Source: Leptobrachium leishanense (lineage: Eukaryota; Chordata; Amphibia; Anura; Megophryidae). Taken from it: 64,000 nucleotides of DNA. The notes under the pieces were generated by a model, which saw nothing but the letters and a program-made list of their open reading frames with translations, was not told the DNA's origin and did no database searches. The position numbers and the translations under genes were made by a program. Of the stretch, positions 1 through 11,485 are shown piece after piece. The DNA is taken from the NCBI GenBank assembly GCA_009667805.1, contig CM019067.1, positions 66,200,637 to 66,264,636 of the forward strand, written 5' to 3'. Position 1 is the stretch's first letter. Every line of letters begins with the position of its first letter.

Positions 1-67
1 AATGATTTTCCAAAAAAAAATTGATTCCTGACCGTGTTTTTTTAAATATCACTTGGTAGTGAAGAGG
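1..67. repeat. Right end of TTAA-flanked MITE (family Y), cut by window start
   Basis: The terminal sequence CACTTGGTAGTGAAGAGG is followed by TTAA at 68-71. It matches the right end of the complete family Y copy at 45595-46010, including the preceding TTCCAAAAAA stretch. The left part lies outside the window. Confidence 0.7.
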
Positions 68-430
68 TTAATATAAAATATCAGATCAAACTGTTACTAG
101 CACGACAGGATAGCAGACGAAAAAGTTCAATTTCCTTTAATTGATTGGGTCAGGATTTGTACCCTTTCAATAAGCAATCAAAACTATACATGTCCCCTAC
201 ATTTTAATAATTATTTCATATACCCTCATATCCATTTTTGAGGTCCTTGGGACCTATTCCTCTGTTACTTGGTCTATCCTGACCCAGTCGCTGTAAAACT
301 TGGAATAAGTTGGAGCCGCTACTAGTAGACCCTAGCAGTGGTGCGCTATGAAGTCCGACATGACCTTGCTAGAACAGTGTATCACAGGGACAGCAGAAGA
401 ACACTGGGAACTAGTTGTGATTAGAGTTAA

Positions 431-502
431 CCCCTTAAGGACCAATGATGGAACTGTTCCGTCATAAATGCACTGACTTTAAAGACCTTGGTCCTTAAGG
501 GG
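431..502. mobile_element. 72-bp TTAA-flanked miniature element
   Basis: TTAA at 427-430 and at 503-506 bound a 72-bp unit. Its ends are 15-bp perfect inverted repeats (CCCCTTAAGGACCAA and complement). CCC-type ends next to TTAA fit piggyBac-type mobilisation, which is family knowledge rather than something shown here. No coding capacity. Confidence 0.8.
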
Positions 503-506
503 TTAA

Positions 507-2593
507 GTAAAGAAGTTTTAGCCATCTTTATTTTTCATAATAGTGTCAAGTCGAGCACAGCAGATTACGTTTGAATAGCTGAGCACACGGCACAGACCTA
601 ATAGCAGCTCCAGCCGCTAAGTTTGCAGCAAGATTGGAATAGGGCTCATAGATTAGAATCTTAGGTGAAACATGCTTTTAACCTTCATACATTTTAATCA
701 TTCCTACAAAATACTATCCTTTAAATCAGTAAACCACAAAGATCACCGTAGTCGCACATTCCTCTATGTTATTTTTCATTCGTTATGCAGCTCAATCTCA
801 TTATATGCTTGCTTGGAAAATTATATGCAAACCTCATAGCACCACAGCAGTATTACTGCATTTAACGTTTATTCTGCATACATTTCCCCCATAATTCCCA
901 ATAGAATTTGAATCCTTTTACGCGTTCATAAAAAAAGTTTGGTTACATCGCTTTTCAATCTGTCTCGCTCCACAATTCGATATAAAATTATTTTGAATAT
1001 AATAATTAAGATATATCAACCAAATTCTACATTTTAAATTTCCTGTTTTTGCAACAGCATACATCAACATTTTAGAGAAAACCGCTCCGAGCGGCATTTT
1101 CCATAATGTGAATCGTCTACGAATGTAATTACAAGTCTACAATTTGGCGTCATGTGAACATAAAGCACAGTGAAGAAAATAACGTAGAAATAAAGATTAT
1201 GGATATTTGTTCATCCAACTTTAAAGCCAACATGGAAAATGATGCAAGCCCCAGTGTAGTACATAAAAAATAGACTACAAAAAAGCTATGGTAAGGGTAT
1301 AGTTCTAGGAGCAAGCAAATCATTGCTATAGTGCAGTATACAAAAATACAGTGATTTGATTAAACCCAGATACATTTAATGAGAATATCAGTGCATTATA
1401 TTATTACAGTCATGATAAGTGTGAGTATACATGGGCACACCGACAAACTCCGGTTTGAAAGTATAGACTTGTCGTAAAATTTATTTTCTTTCGATTTGGC
1501 CAAAATTGGTATATTTGGTTTGGAATTTGAATTGATTAGTGTCTGATAGCCCCCAAAAACTGCAGAGACAGACAATGCAGATGCTTTACTATAGCATAGA
1601 TACGTTATAGGCAAGCACCTGCACAACATATGAGCATTGGGCTTCAGTGTACCATTCGCACAAACGCATCCACCAATTGGAGCGCACAATGTAACCGTTT
1701 CATGAACATAATGTATTTAGGAAGGGGGCTCCATACATCCTAGAGAATGCAGAACTGCCAAATGAAGAGAATTCTCACACTTCGCCAAAGTGTCAATGTA
1801 GCGGATGTATCCATCATGCAAACTTAACCAGCTAGTGATAGTGATTAGTGATTACCTATATCCATCCTTTGAATGTATGAATAAAAACTAAAGCAGTCAA
1901 TAAACCAGCCAAGATCTGGGACAGGAGTGGTACACATAAACAAGAAAACAAGCTAAGGTCAGAAACAAAGAGACAGATACTCAGAAAGCCGGGGCCAAGG
2001 AGCAGAGAGCAGAACACAGTCAGGAAACACAGTCAAAGTCAAAACCAGGAAAACCCCAAACTAGAGCACAGCACGAAGGCAATGAGAGGTCAGAAACCCC
2101 AACAGGACAATTTTCTGAGGAAGAAGTACGACATAGTACTGTATGTAGGACTCTCTCATGGCCTGCTTGGAAAGAGGAATTAGAAAAAACACGTGTGGTT
2201 TGTATATTCATAACATGACACACAATACCATCGTGAATAAGGGACGAGAGAATATTGGAGAAGTGTTCTCAAATCGACGTGCAGCAGGGCAAACATTCTC
2301 AAAATGACACCAGGCAGAGGAGACCTCATCAGAATGATGTACAGGAATTGCCAGGTTATTGACATGGACATGTCTGCCACGGGTAGACATGACACCCAGC
2401 CCGTCAGGACTACTTCGGGACACAATTATCCACTGCTGGTAGCAATCAGTGGCTCCAAAAGATTCAGCCGTTAATAACGAGGCGCTACTGGATAACAGCA
2501 TGTGCCCAATATATCCTTTAGCAAGCTGCTGTTAACAGCTACGTCAGAGTAGGGTTCTTGATTGGCTGATCTTTAATGGTTTGCATACATTAT
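507..2593. other. Unassigned AT-rich noncoding DNA
   Basis: Short open frames of up to about 97 codons occur on the minus strand, but none has a recognisable domain, a consistent start context or splice-like structure. No repeat boundary was identified. Intergenic or intronic DNA is the simplest reading. Confidence 0.5.
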
Positions 2594-3659
2594 CCACTTT
2601 CCAGCGAAGGATGCACTCAGCGTGTCCTCTTGTACTCGCTCAGCTTGTGGAAGACGCATTGAGCATGGTCTCACTTTGTAGTGGTGTTCGCCGGTATTTC
2701 GCCAAATCGCTGGGGTCTCCCGGTGCAGCCTGATATCTCCAACCCCCCCCCGCCAGGGCAGGGAGAGTGCTTGAAGGGGAGGGGGGTCCATAGGACCCAT
2801 CTTCCTCCCCATCGCTAAAGGCCACAGAAAAAAGGCAGGCACTGTTGGGAAGGGCACAGTCTGTCCTTCACAGCGATACCTGCCTTTAACCCCATATGTG
2901 CTGGATTGTGATTCAGTGCCGGATCGTGGTCCTCTCCTGGAGGTGGCTGACATTATGGATGTCAGCCAAGCATTTGGGATCTCCCTTCGCCCACCGACAG
3001 CTGGATGCGATGACGTCAGTTCGTTAGGTCCACCATAGGTGGCAGCTAGGGGTTAACTATCTCCCGATTGGTGGCAGCTAGAGGGTCATATTTGGTATCA
3101 TTGGGAGCATGGCCTTTCTAATGATGCCAAACATGACCAGGTTTGATGTAAAAAAAATAAAAAAAAATTAATAAATAAAAATAGGAATACATTTTTTAAA
3201 ATGTATTACTGTAGCACTATTGTTCACGTTTAAATTATAATGACACAATGATGCTGCACTAATCAAAAATTGCTTGTTTTCAGTTTTAGCTAAAATCGTG
3301 TATTTTCTCAAAAGAATACAGTACTGGTTTCCCATTTTTAATACTTTTAACAAGTATACCCTATAGATTTTATAACCGCAAAGGCTTGCATAATAAAATG
3401 TGAAAAAATAACTTTACACACCATAGATGATTGAAAATTCAATTTTTTTTTTACATTTTTTGTTATTGCATTTTGGCAATACATGACATATAATAATGAT
3501 ATATTATGAAGCTGCCGTGTCTGCTGTAAAAAAAAAGGATATAGGATTTGTCTGGGTCGTATAATAATACATGACTTCAAATCACGTTCAAACATGTTGA
3601 GCAAAACCATTAAAAATTAGCTCAGCACACAGAGGTGAAATGGCTCAGCAGTGAAGGGG
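2594..3659 (-). mobile_element. TTAA-flanked palindrome-rich element, family Z copy 3 (inverted)
   Basis: Read on the minus strand it starts after TTAA (3660-3663) with CCCCTTCACTGCTGAGCC. It then follows the same order as the copies at 37592 and 39414: a CTGTGTGCTGAG block, an AT-rich centre, a GGTGGCAGCTAGGGG block with serial palindromes, and a CAGCGTGTCC end. The far flank is TTAT at 2590-2593, one base off TTAA. It is about 1.07 kb and more diverged than the other two. Open frames in it (for example 2573-2953) are repeat artefacts. Confidence 0.75.
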
Positions 3660-3663
3660 TTAA

Positions 3664-4204
3664 ATTTTCCATGGAAAATAACTTATTTTTCTTTATACGA
3701 ATAACCTCTGCCCGAGAACAAAACTATTCTTGTTTTTCCAGTAAATGAAATGCTGTACACTGGGTGGAAAAATAACAAGAGAATAATGAAATCTCACAAT
3801 ATTGTGAGCAAAAACACTCTGAAGAATGATATGGTAATAACACGCCTAAACATTAAAACCGCTATGAAGCAATTATGATCTCCTTCTCATGCATTATAAT
3901 TAGCATTCCGTTCTAGCTATGGGAAAGAATTTTAACAAATAGTGTCATTCTAAAGGGCATTACGTGGTGGGTGTAAAAGTCTTTTTATACCCTATGGAAG
4001 AGAAATATAAGCTTAACACACATATTCAGCATATGCTTATGCCTAATTCAATTATTCAATTAAAGTGAATTCTCTCTCATATGAACCTCCCGCTGAAATT
4101 TCTACTCCTTGCACAATTTTATTTATTCATTATTGCTTTAATCTCAACTATATTCATATATAACAATAGTATGTTTACTATTAAGTTATTTCACATAAAA
4201 CTGC
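3664..4204. other. Unassigned noncoding DNA
   Basis: Mixed-composition AT-rich sequence with homeodomain-like TAATTA cores, not obviously repetitive within the window. No gene seen. It could be old unique sequence or a conserved noncoding element; nothing here can decide. Confidence 0.35.
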
Positions 4205-4385
4205 TGTGAAGATCCAGTGTTTTTTTTCAGATAATCACTTTTTATTAATTATACAGTAAAAAAAAAATCATTAGGAATATCCACAATGTATTTATTATTG
4301 TATTAGCCCTATTTAACAGGCAGTTGGAGCCATCTGATGGCCAGAAAGCAGTACTACACTTAAGCCAAGCATTACAAATCAGTTG
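4205..4385. repeat. Diverged family Y-like fragment
   Basis: The order CAGTGTTTTTT, ATTAATTATACAGTAA, ATCATTAGGAAT, ACAATGTATT, AGCCCTATTT, CATCTGATGGCCAGAAAG parallels the interior at 40977-41150 and, more loosely, family Y at 45595-46010. Terminal repeats are not recognisable. Confidence 0.45.
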
Positions 4386-4658
4386 GCGATCAGTGTTTTA
4401 GACACAGAGTCCCAGCTGTTCAAATAAAGTTCATTATTTTATACGTTTTTTTGAGTCGATCTACTTTTCTTGGTGGTTTTCCACCCAGGAAAATAAGTGT
4501 TGTGTTTTTTCGTTCAAAATACACCTACGCTGTAATGCCTGAGCTTTTTTTTAACTTTTGGAACACATTCTGAAGCCTCTGTGCAAATAAATTAAATTTG
4601 CAATAACTGAAATTCATTTTTATTGCTCCAAAATCACATCAAATCAATTATACTTTAA

Positions 4659-5393
4659 GGGCCCTATTACATTCTTCGCGCAAACGTTAACGCCTGCGCA
4701 AAAATGCATTAACGCGAGGGGAAAAACCCTTTGCGCAGAACGTCGTATTACGATGTCCGTGCAAAAAATGTACGTTAACGTCTACCGCTGGTGAACCTGC
4801 GCAAACCTTTTGCGAGCGTAATGTACTTTGCACGTCCTATACTTAACATTGTGAGCGCAAATGCGTTTGTGCGCTGGTATGCGGATGGTATTACAATCTA
4901 TGTGCATATTTTAACAGGCAACGTTTGCGCGCATAATTTTAATGTCTTTGAAAAGCTGGTGTTAACGGCAAATCTGAACGTCCTGGCCGAAACCAAATAC
5001 ACCAGTCCAAAAAAAAATACAGCACAGTATAGTTACACATTGTACACATACCCAAACAGTAAAATTGAGACGTTGTGCATGTTTTTAATATTGCTGCAGC
5101 ATATATACTCAGATTGAGTTTGACAGGCGCAAAAACTTAACGTGAGATAATTGTGGTTCTTAATTCAGATTGGCTGAATCGCGTGAAAAAACAGTCCGCC
5201 CACCGATTTCTGCGCACAGCGTTAATGTGCGCTCGTTTTTGCGCGTCTTTTTTACACGCAATATTTTTTGACGGATGAAAAATGTGCTCGGATTGTAATA
5301 ACAGCGTTAATTTACATGCGTTAACGTTTAACGCTGAACGCAAAAGAATAGCTCTGCGCATGCGCTTTTGCGTGAAGAATGTTATAGAGCCCT
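4659..5393. mobile_element. MITE with GGGCCCTATTACATTCTT-type inverted ends
   Basis: The left end GGGCCCTATTACATTCTTCG and the complement of the right end (AGGGCTCTATAACATTCTTC) form imperfect inverted repeats of about 27 bp. The interior is unusually rich in GCGCAAA/TTTGCGC and AACGTTAACG-like palindromes. TTAA lies just left (4655-4658), but the right flank reads TATG, so the target duplication is unclear. The 108-codon frame at 4791-5117 has no domain and is taken as an artefact. Confidence 0.6.
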
Positions 5394-6395
5394 ATGTCGG
5401 GCAGCAGAAGGTGCTTTGAAGATCGAGCATACTTCGAGAGATCGAGCATACTTTGAAGATCTCGCTGGAGAAGGGGTTAAAATGGTTTCTTTCCACAGAC
5501 AAAAGGAGTTTCACCTATCAAGCAGATGACTGTATGAAGTATATTTTAACATCACTCACTTACACACACAAATTGAGTAACTGTCACCCAGTTTATTTAT
5601 GAACTTGGGAAAATTCTATTATTTTTTAATTGTTTCTAAATGTTTTATAATTGTGTTGCCAACAGACATTTACATTTGGTACTCGATTCTTGCTACCATT
5701 CTCTAACTGGAAAATACTTAAAAAATAAGCATACTAAAATAATTTAAGAATAGATTTTTAAAAAAAAATTGCAATAGACTCCCTTTCAGTGTTTTAAAGT
5801 ACTTTGGAGAGATTTCCATCCCCGGGAATCATTTCCATATTGCTGAAATTGTGGTTTTGTGTTTTTTACCGCTTTTGATCAGATGCATGAAGAGCATTTT
5901 CAGTAAGAACAAACATTTAATAGAACTGTCAAACAGATGTTTACATACAGAAAATCTGGCTGCCTGCAGCGAATATGGCGATTTTATGGATGAAAAGGTG
6001 GAAGCGAGCCTGTGATATTACTTTAATTTTCTCTTGTCTGCATGGCGAGCATTACATTTCATTTCAAAAAATATCTTTCTATTTCCTGAAATATAAGCGG
6101 AGTCACAAAAGGCATATACATAAAGCAAAGAGAGGAGTCATAAACCACAAATATGCAATATTTCAGTTGCATAAAATACAATTTCTTCTTATATTTCTTT
6201 AACATTTCAAATATTTTTTATATTTTGACCACAGTTCTTCGTTTAGGAATTTTAGACATCAAAAATTTTAGACTGGACGTTTATTTTATACGGCTCTACT
6301 TCTCCCTCAATGATGTATTATAATTGAAAATAAAGGAAAGGCCACTGATGAAATTGTGAAAATATGTATATGGTTCCGTATTTCCTTTCTAGGTT
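5394..6395. other. Unassigned noncoding DNA with a short duplicated GATCGAGCATACTT motif
   Basis: GATCGAGCATACTT occurs twice within 5421-5455. The rest is AT-rich, with no coding, RNA or terminal-repeat signal that I can support. Confidence 0.4.
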
Positions 6396-6513
6396 AAATT
6401 AGCCAAACCAGAAAAATTCTCCCATTCATCTCACTTTCCAAATCGGCTATTTTGACCTAGAATTGTCCATTCTCCAGTCATTCTCCTGCTTTTCACCTCT
6501 CTCTGAATAACCC
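6396..6513. repeat. Fragment of the fold-back family also present at 42161-42337
   Basis: Shares GAAAAATTCTCCCATTCAT, TATTTTGACCTAGAATT and CTCCAGTCATTCTCC with the fold-back element at 42161, and ends in CTCTCTGAATAACCC. That same terminus closes the family X elements. Confidence 0.6.
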
Positions 6514-6514
6514 T

Positions 6515-6780
6515 GTGTGTATCTGTACTGTACAGGGATTTTCAGTCATTATAACCCCCTGAACCTTATATCTGTACAGCAGTGAGCGACCCCAGAGCTC
6601 TCCCTGTATTCTGCTAAATCCTTGGCAGCCGTAATACAATAGTAATCAATATGAACGTTTGTTACAGTGATGTTTAGAGCCGCTCTTTGCAGCTGGTTTT
6701 ATGTCTCTCCGGGGTGTTTGAAGAGACATAAAACAAATGATTTTGTTTCTCCACAGAGGACACACTAATCTTGCTTTTAT
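6515..6780 (+). repeat. Interspersed repeat family V, copy 1 (partial)
   Basis: Aligns by eye with 9540-9905 and 28061-28440 over shared blocks: ATCTGTACTG, ATTATAACCCCCTGAA, CAGAGCTCTCCCTGTATTCT, GTTACAGTGA, CTTTGCAGCT and GTTTCTCCACAG. It lacks the first ~120 bp seen in the other two. The class of this repeat is not known to me. Confidence 0.6.
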
Positions 6781-6820
6781 CCTTTCATGACAGGCAGGCG
6801 TTGCCCGTCAGGCACCTCTA

Positions 6821-7144
6821 AGGCCGGGGGCACACTAGGTGTTTTCTTTAACACACTAGCGTGCTTTAAAGAAAATGCTAACACACCAGCCCCCCTCAAC
6901 ACCTGCCTGCCCCCTCTACAAGGCTGCAAAGCGCGATCCTCCTGTGGAGGATCACGCTTTGCAGCCCCGTCGATGCGCATCCTAGCGATGATCAGTGATG
7001 ATCTCTAGGTGCATGCATGCTACGCGCGCACTAAGTGCGCTCGCGCAAGCATGTGACCGGCTCTGTCCACAGCACCACAACGCTGCGCCGGGCGCCGGTA
7101 AAGCGCTAGTGCACACAAGAAGACGCCTAGTGTGCCCCCGGCCT
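6821..7144. mobile_element. Fold-back MITE with 28-bp inverted ends and internal hairpin
   Basis: The left 28 bp (6821-6848, starting AGGCCGGGGGCACACTAGG) and the complement of the right 28 bp (7117-7144) match at 26 positions. Inside, 6922-6966 is a hairpin with 21-nt arms starting GGCTGCAAAGCG. Further short palindromes follow around TACGCGCGCACTAAGTGCGC. The element is GC-rich in an AT-rich setting. No clear target duplication was found. Confidence 0.75.
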
Positions 7145-7147
7145 AAA

Positions 7148-7275
7148 TAGGGCCACCCTTGTAGACGACGTGCGTCATTGGCTGCAGGGAGGCGGCCTGA
7201 GTTCAAGCCGTCCCACTGTAGCCAATGGCGCACGGGGCACGCTCTGGCTGCGGAGAGGGGTCGAGGTGGCCCAAT
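7148..7275. repeat. Adjacent GC-rich stem-loop unit
   Basis: TAGGGCCACCC at the left pairs with GAGGTGGCCCAATG at the right, and TGCGTCATTGGCTGCAG pairs with TGTAGCCAATGGCGCA inside. The unit directly abuts the fold-back MITE and may be an independent insertion or part of a composite. Confidence 0.55.
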
Positions 7276-8393
7276 GAAGTTAGTGGGGCGCAACCTTCAA
7301 GGCCCACCTGCTGCGTGGATGTCATAGAATGTCCCACAGCATCAAGGGGTTAAAAAGGTGTGAAAATGGTCTTTTGATATGTTAATGAGTGCCTTTCAAT
7401 GCATTACAACGCAAAATCCAGATAACTAAATTTTGGGTGTGAAGGAGTTAACCAGCAATACCTCATCAAACCATTGCAGTGATCATTACCATCAGGGTGA
7501 TGTCTCATGGCTTTGATACAATATTACCAATCATTGCACAGGTCGTGGGTGTTGTGTTGCCGAGGCAGATCTCATGATCAGCCCTCCACGGTAATGCTGG
7601 CACAATGACGCTTTGTCTGAGTAAAGACAGAGCACCTGAGAGCTGCCTATAGGACACACCTGCTCTCACACTTTTCCAAATATTTGACTGACAGCTGTGG
7701 TAGGGCTTTGGTAGAGATTTTCTTAAAATCGATACGTTTGTAGCGCAGAATTATCCTCTTTATCAAAAGACAGAAATGCTATTTAGCAGAGTCAGTGCAA
7801 TATATTTAGTTTTATATATTTATTTACAAAAACTGTCTATTCTCTGGGGTGATTTCCTGCATTCGAATCTTCGAATCGTTATAGCTGCTTACTAATGATG
7901 AGTTTGTGTGTTTTTTTTAAAAAAAAAGATTCCTAGTTTAAATGTGTGCATCTGTTCCTCTGTGCGCCTGCAATGGCAATTTAATGGGAGAAAGTACACG
8001 CACAATCAGAAACCTTTTTTTTATTTTTAGATTTTTTTTAGTCACAGTCTGTTGATTTTCCACTTCACAGATATATTTTAAAACTATCTTCAATTTGATT
8101 GCTTTTCTGAGGCGGCTCCTTGTTTGAACATTACCTTAAAGAGAATTTGCCACCTGTCTGCGCTCCTCTTGAGGATTCATATGTAAAGTGACACATTTAT
8201 GAATAGTAAATAGAGAGAGGTTGAGCTAGCTTCACGGAAAAATAGTTGAAATAAGGTTCATTTGAAATGCGAAGTAGAATTCTGCATCTGCAGGGGTTAA
8301 GTGTGGCTACTTATTAACCCCTTCACTGCCATGCACTGTTAAACAAAAATATCATTTATTTCAAACGTGGGATGCGAAGTTAACGATTAAATA
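7276..8393. other. Unassigned noncoding DNA with relics of TTAA-family ends
   Basis: TTAACCCCTTCACTGCC near 8316 resembles a family Y/Z terminus but lacks a partner. A GGTGTGAAAATG...TTGATATGTTAATG block at 7355-7450 is echoed at 11491-11580. No gene is visible. Confidence 0.4.
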
Positions 8394-8397
8394 TACA

Positions 8398-9266
8398 GGG
8401 TTATTCAGACCGCACCAAAATGTCGCTGACATTTCAGTGCCCTTTCGTTCCCCCCGCTTCCCTGCACTTCGGGGAATCAAAGTTCCCCACTCTACGGTGT
8501 ATTCGGCATGCACCGCAGGGTCCCCGGAGTGCAGGGAAAACCCGCCGCAAACCTGACGAACACTCACTGAACACTCACCAAAAACCCGCAGAAAACTCTG
8601 CAAAAACCATGCCGAACACACCAGAAAAAAACGATGAGCCGCCTTTCGCTGCGCAGAGCAGCCGCCGGAAAAAACCGACAAGCCGATGAACGGAGTAAAA
8701 AAAAACCAGTTTGCTTGAAAATTTTTTATTTGAAAATCTGTTTGCAAAAAACCTTCTAAATGAAAATGCCTGGAATTTACATATAAGAGCCAATGAATGA
8801 TAATAAAAAGGTCTATTAAAGAAAAATGACAAAAATGATTTTTAAAAATGTTTTGCCGAAAAAATCCCACAAAATGCCTAAAAGATCCTAAAAAAAATTC
8901 AATAAAGAGATTTTTTACTGCAGAATAAAATAATAAACGTTTTTAGATATTGAATTAAAACGGGATTATTTTTAACATTGAAGCCTATGGGATTTGCCGG
9001 AATAAACCTGGCGAATGAAACCACCGAACAGCAGGGCATTTCGGCAGCTTTTCACTTCTGTTTTGTGTTCTCTGAATAGATGAACCATTGCTTCTCTATG
9101 GGGAATTCACTGCCCCCGAACAGGCACCGTACGTGCAGGTAATTCGTCAAAATTTGGCGAACTACCTGCTCTCTGAATAGCCGAATGACCCTGAAATGTC
9201 CCCGTACGCTGAATTTCCGTATCTGGTTACATTTCGGTGACATTTCGGACCTCTCTGAATAACTCC
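8398..9266 (+). mobile_element. MITE family X, copy 1
   Basis: Terminal inverted repeats GGGTTATTCAGA and TCTGAATAACTCC are flanked by TACA at 8394-8397 and 9267-9270, a plausible 4-bp target duplication. The interior carries a block rich in GAACACTCACYGAAA-like repeats, the block AATAAAGAGATTTTTTACTG, and GAAGCCTATGGGATT near the right end. All of these recur in the copies at 43258 and 63226. Frames of 89-169 codons overlap it on both strands but match nothing and are not conserved as frames between copies. Confidence 0.75.
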
Positions 9267-9539
9267 TACAGAGTCAAATAGAGCAATTTCTGTGCAAAAT
9301 TTCTGAGATGGTAAAACATTAAAATAATGTAAATTTACTTATATTTAATTTTTAAAGTATTTGTTTATCCTTTACAGAAATACTGTTGAAAGATTCTGAA
9401 CTCTAGTTGGTATTCTTATCTCGAACAATGTCATATGGGGTCCGCATTATTAGCATACAGGCAGAAATGGCCTTTGTGTAAAGTACAGGAAATATGATAA
9501 GGATATATAATTAAAATAGTCAGATATTCAGTTTATGGG

Positions 9540-9905
9540 AATTTGTAGCGATCATAATGAGATTACTAGCCATGCAGCTTCTGTAACATACCAAAAGAAT
9601 ATAAAATATCTTCTGTATGTGGCATAATGCCTCTATGTGAAAAATAACTGTCCAGCATCTGTACTGGCTGTATGTGGATTTTTAGTAATTATAACCCCCT
9701 GAATCTTAACCCTGTGCAGTAGTGAGTGACCCTGGAGCTCTCCCTGTATTCTGCTCTCTCCCTGGTTTTATTAATGCAGCAGTTTTTTGAGCTTTTTGTT
9801 ACAGTAAGGGTTGGTGCTGTTCTTTGCAGCTTGTTTTACGGTGTACAGAGGGACAAGGGGTAATTCTTACAGTTAATAAAGTTTCTCCCCAGGGGATAAT
9901 GTCTT
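9540..9905 (+). repeat. Interspersed repeat family V, copy 2
   Basis: Begins near ATTTGTAGCGATC and runs through CATGCAGCTTCTG, TATGTGGCATAATGCCT, AACCCCCTGAATCTTA and GGAGCTCTCCCTGTATTCTG to GTTTCTCCCCAGGGG. It has the same order as the copy at 28061-28440. Confidence 0.65.
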
Positions 9906-10029
9906 AAAGAGATTTGCAAGTAATAGGCCCTATTCCAAGGTTGGTGTTAACGTAACCAAAGCTATTTTACCTTAGCCATTATACTCTATGGAGTTGTTAA
10001 GCTTACAACAGCTCTGGTTAAGTTTACAC

Positions 10030-11480
10030 TGTGACGGAAACCCACTCTCTTCCACCTGTCCTGCTCTCCAGACACCCCCTTACCAAGATCAGCCCGGCCA
10101 CTGAGTGTAACGGTAGCGGTAACGCTGCCACACGAGTAGCGGAGTTGAGATCCTTGAGGGCAAAAATATCTGCTTGAAAAACACAAAAGGTTCCTAAACA
10201 ACAGACTGCGACTTAATAACCAAGGGGACACAAGGGTTAACTGAATTGCCTCTAGGCTCTGAAGGTTTCGAGACCAACAGGTTACCTAGGACACGCTCAG
10301 AAACATGATACGTGGGACGTGAGTCCGTGAAGTATTCAAGGTGCAGGGCAGTCAAAGCAAATGGCAATAATAAACAATCTTTCTGAATTGCAGTTTTCAC
10401 ATGAACAAAGACATGAGCTGTACGTTGGGTAACTGTACCTCGAAAGGTCACAAGCGATACCCCAAGACAAGAAGGGACAGAACCCAGACAGCGAGCAATA
10501 AACCCAGCTGCAAGCATAGGGTAAAATTGACAACGCTCACAAACAGTATATTCGAACGTTCAGATAGAGTGGTCAAAGTACAAGCCGGGTCAGTCTACAG
10601 GAGAAGGATTCGCATACAGAAATAGGTCGGTAACCGTAATCAATAAGGACTAAACTTAGCGCTGCTGGAAACAAACTCCACGTCAGGGCAATGAGGCCAT
10701 TCCTCCTTTCCTCTTTTAAACCCGGCAGCTCCTTGTGACTACACCAGCCCCGCCCCCTCAGATGCCAGTCTGCCATCAGGAAGTGCTGGCAACCGACCAG
10801 CCAGCGGCACACCACCCTGCCCAGACCCCCCAGGGAGCACAACAGGGGCTATGGATGTAACACTGAGTTGCTCGGAAATCAGTGCCTCGAGCAGCCTAAT
10901 CTGTAGCTCCAGACCTGCTTGGTCTGATCCTCTGCCTCTTTGAATTTCCAGAAGGCCACTCTGTGCCTTCTGAGGGTGATTGTGGGTACCCTGAATGAGA
11001 CACCAGACAAGCTGTATGTTCAAACAGGATTCTGAATTTTATTGAAAAACGCCACTATTTATGCTGAGGTCCAACAAGTATAATTTGCATAAACCAGACC
11101 ACAGGAAGATGAACTCTGATTACATTAGGTCATTTAGATTTTAGATATTTACAGTACACATTTGTTAGCATTCACTTATCACACACATTTGCATAATCTA
11201 TTGTTCCAATAAATCAGATTACCTTTTCAGTCAAACACCCCAGAATCATGACTCCTTAAACACATAACAAAGAGAAAAGCCCTCTTGCATAATCACACAT
11301 TACTCAAACATTCCACACAAAAGAGGGCATTGAAAATAACTTCAGGTTGCATCTTCAAAACAGATCTCCCATTCACATACAGTAACAAAAGTAATAAAAG
11401 TACATTTAAAACTAAAGCTTTGCCAGGAAAATAAAAGTCTTGGGGTTTGAAGTGGCGAGTGCTATGTCAGCTCTATGACA
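10030..11480 (-). mobile_element. Solo LTR (family L2) interrupted by a second solo LTR
   Basis: It starts TGTGACGG and ends ATGACA, with the 5-bp direct repeat TACAC at 10025-10029 and 11481-11485. This is the signature of an LTR retroelement insertion. Without the nested LTR it is about 690 bp. It shares blocks with the LTR at 23715-24643 (AAAGAGAAAGC, TTGCATAATC, and GTTTGAAGYG near the right end). On the minus strand CATAAATAG around 11056-11066, followed by AATAAAA, is a plausible promoter/poly(A) pair, which gives the orientation. No internal coding region remains, so it is a solo LTR. Confidence 0.8.
10106..10862 (-). mobile_element. Solo LTR (family L1) nested in the L2 solo LTR
   Basis: Bounded by TGTAACG and TGTAACA (TGTTACA...CGTTACA on the minus strand), with a perfect 5-bp CTGAG duplication at 10101-10105 and 10863-10867. 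The minus strand matches the solo LTR at 52075-52977, for example CTGAGCGTGTCC, ACTGCCCTGCA, GAAACCTTC and GGCAATTCAG. It is younger than its host LTR because it interrupts it. Confidence 0.85.
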
Positions 11481-11485
11481 TACAC

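Noticed and set aside
439..506. Rho-independent-type terminator or structural RNA at the 72-bp hairpin
   Set aside because: TTAA flanks and recurring CCCCTTAAGGACC-type ends in the same class of elements make a MITE the better reading.
2573..2953. 126-codon minus-strand frame
   Set aside because: Lies in the GC-rich palindromic half of family Z copy 3; frame not preserved in other copies.
8361..8870. 169-codon minus-strand frame in family X
   Set aside because: The same region in the copies at 43258 and 63226 does not keep the frame, and no domain is recognised.
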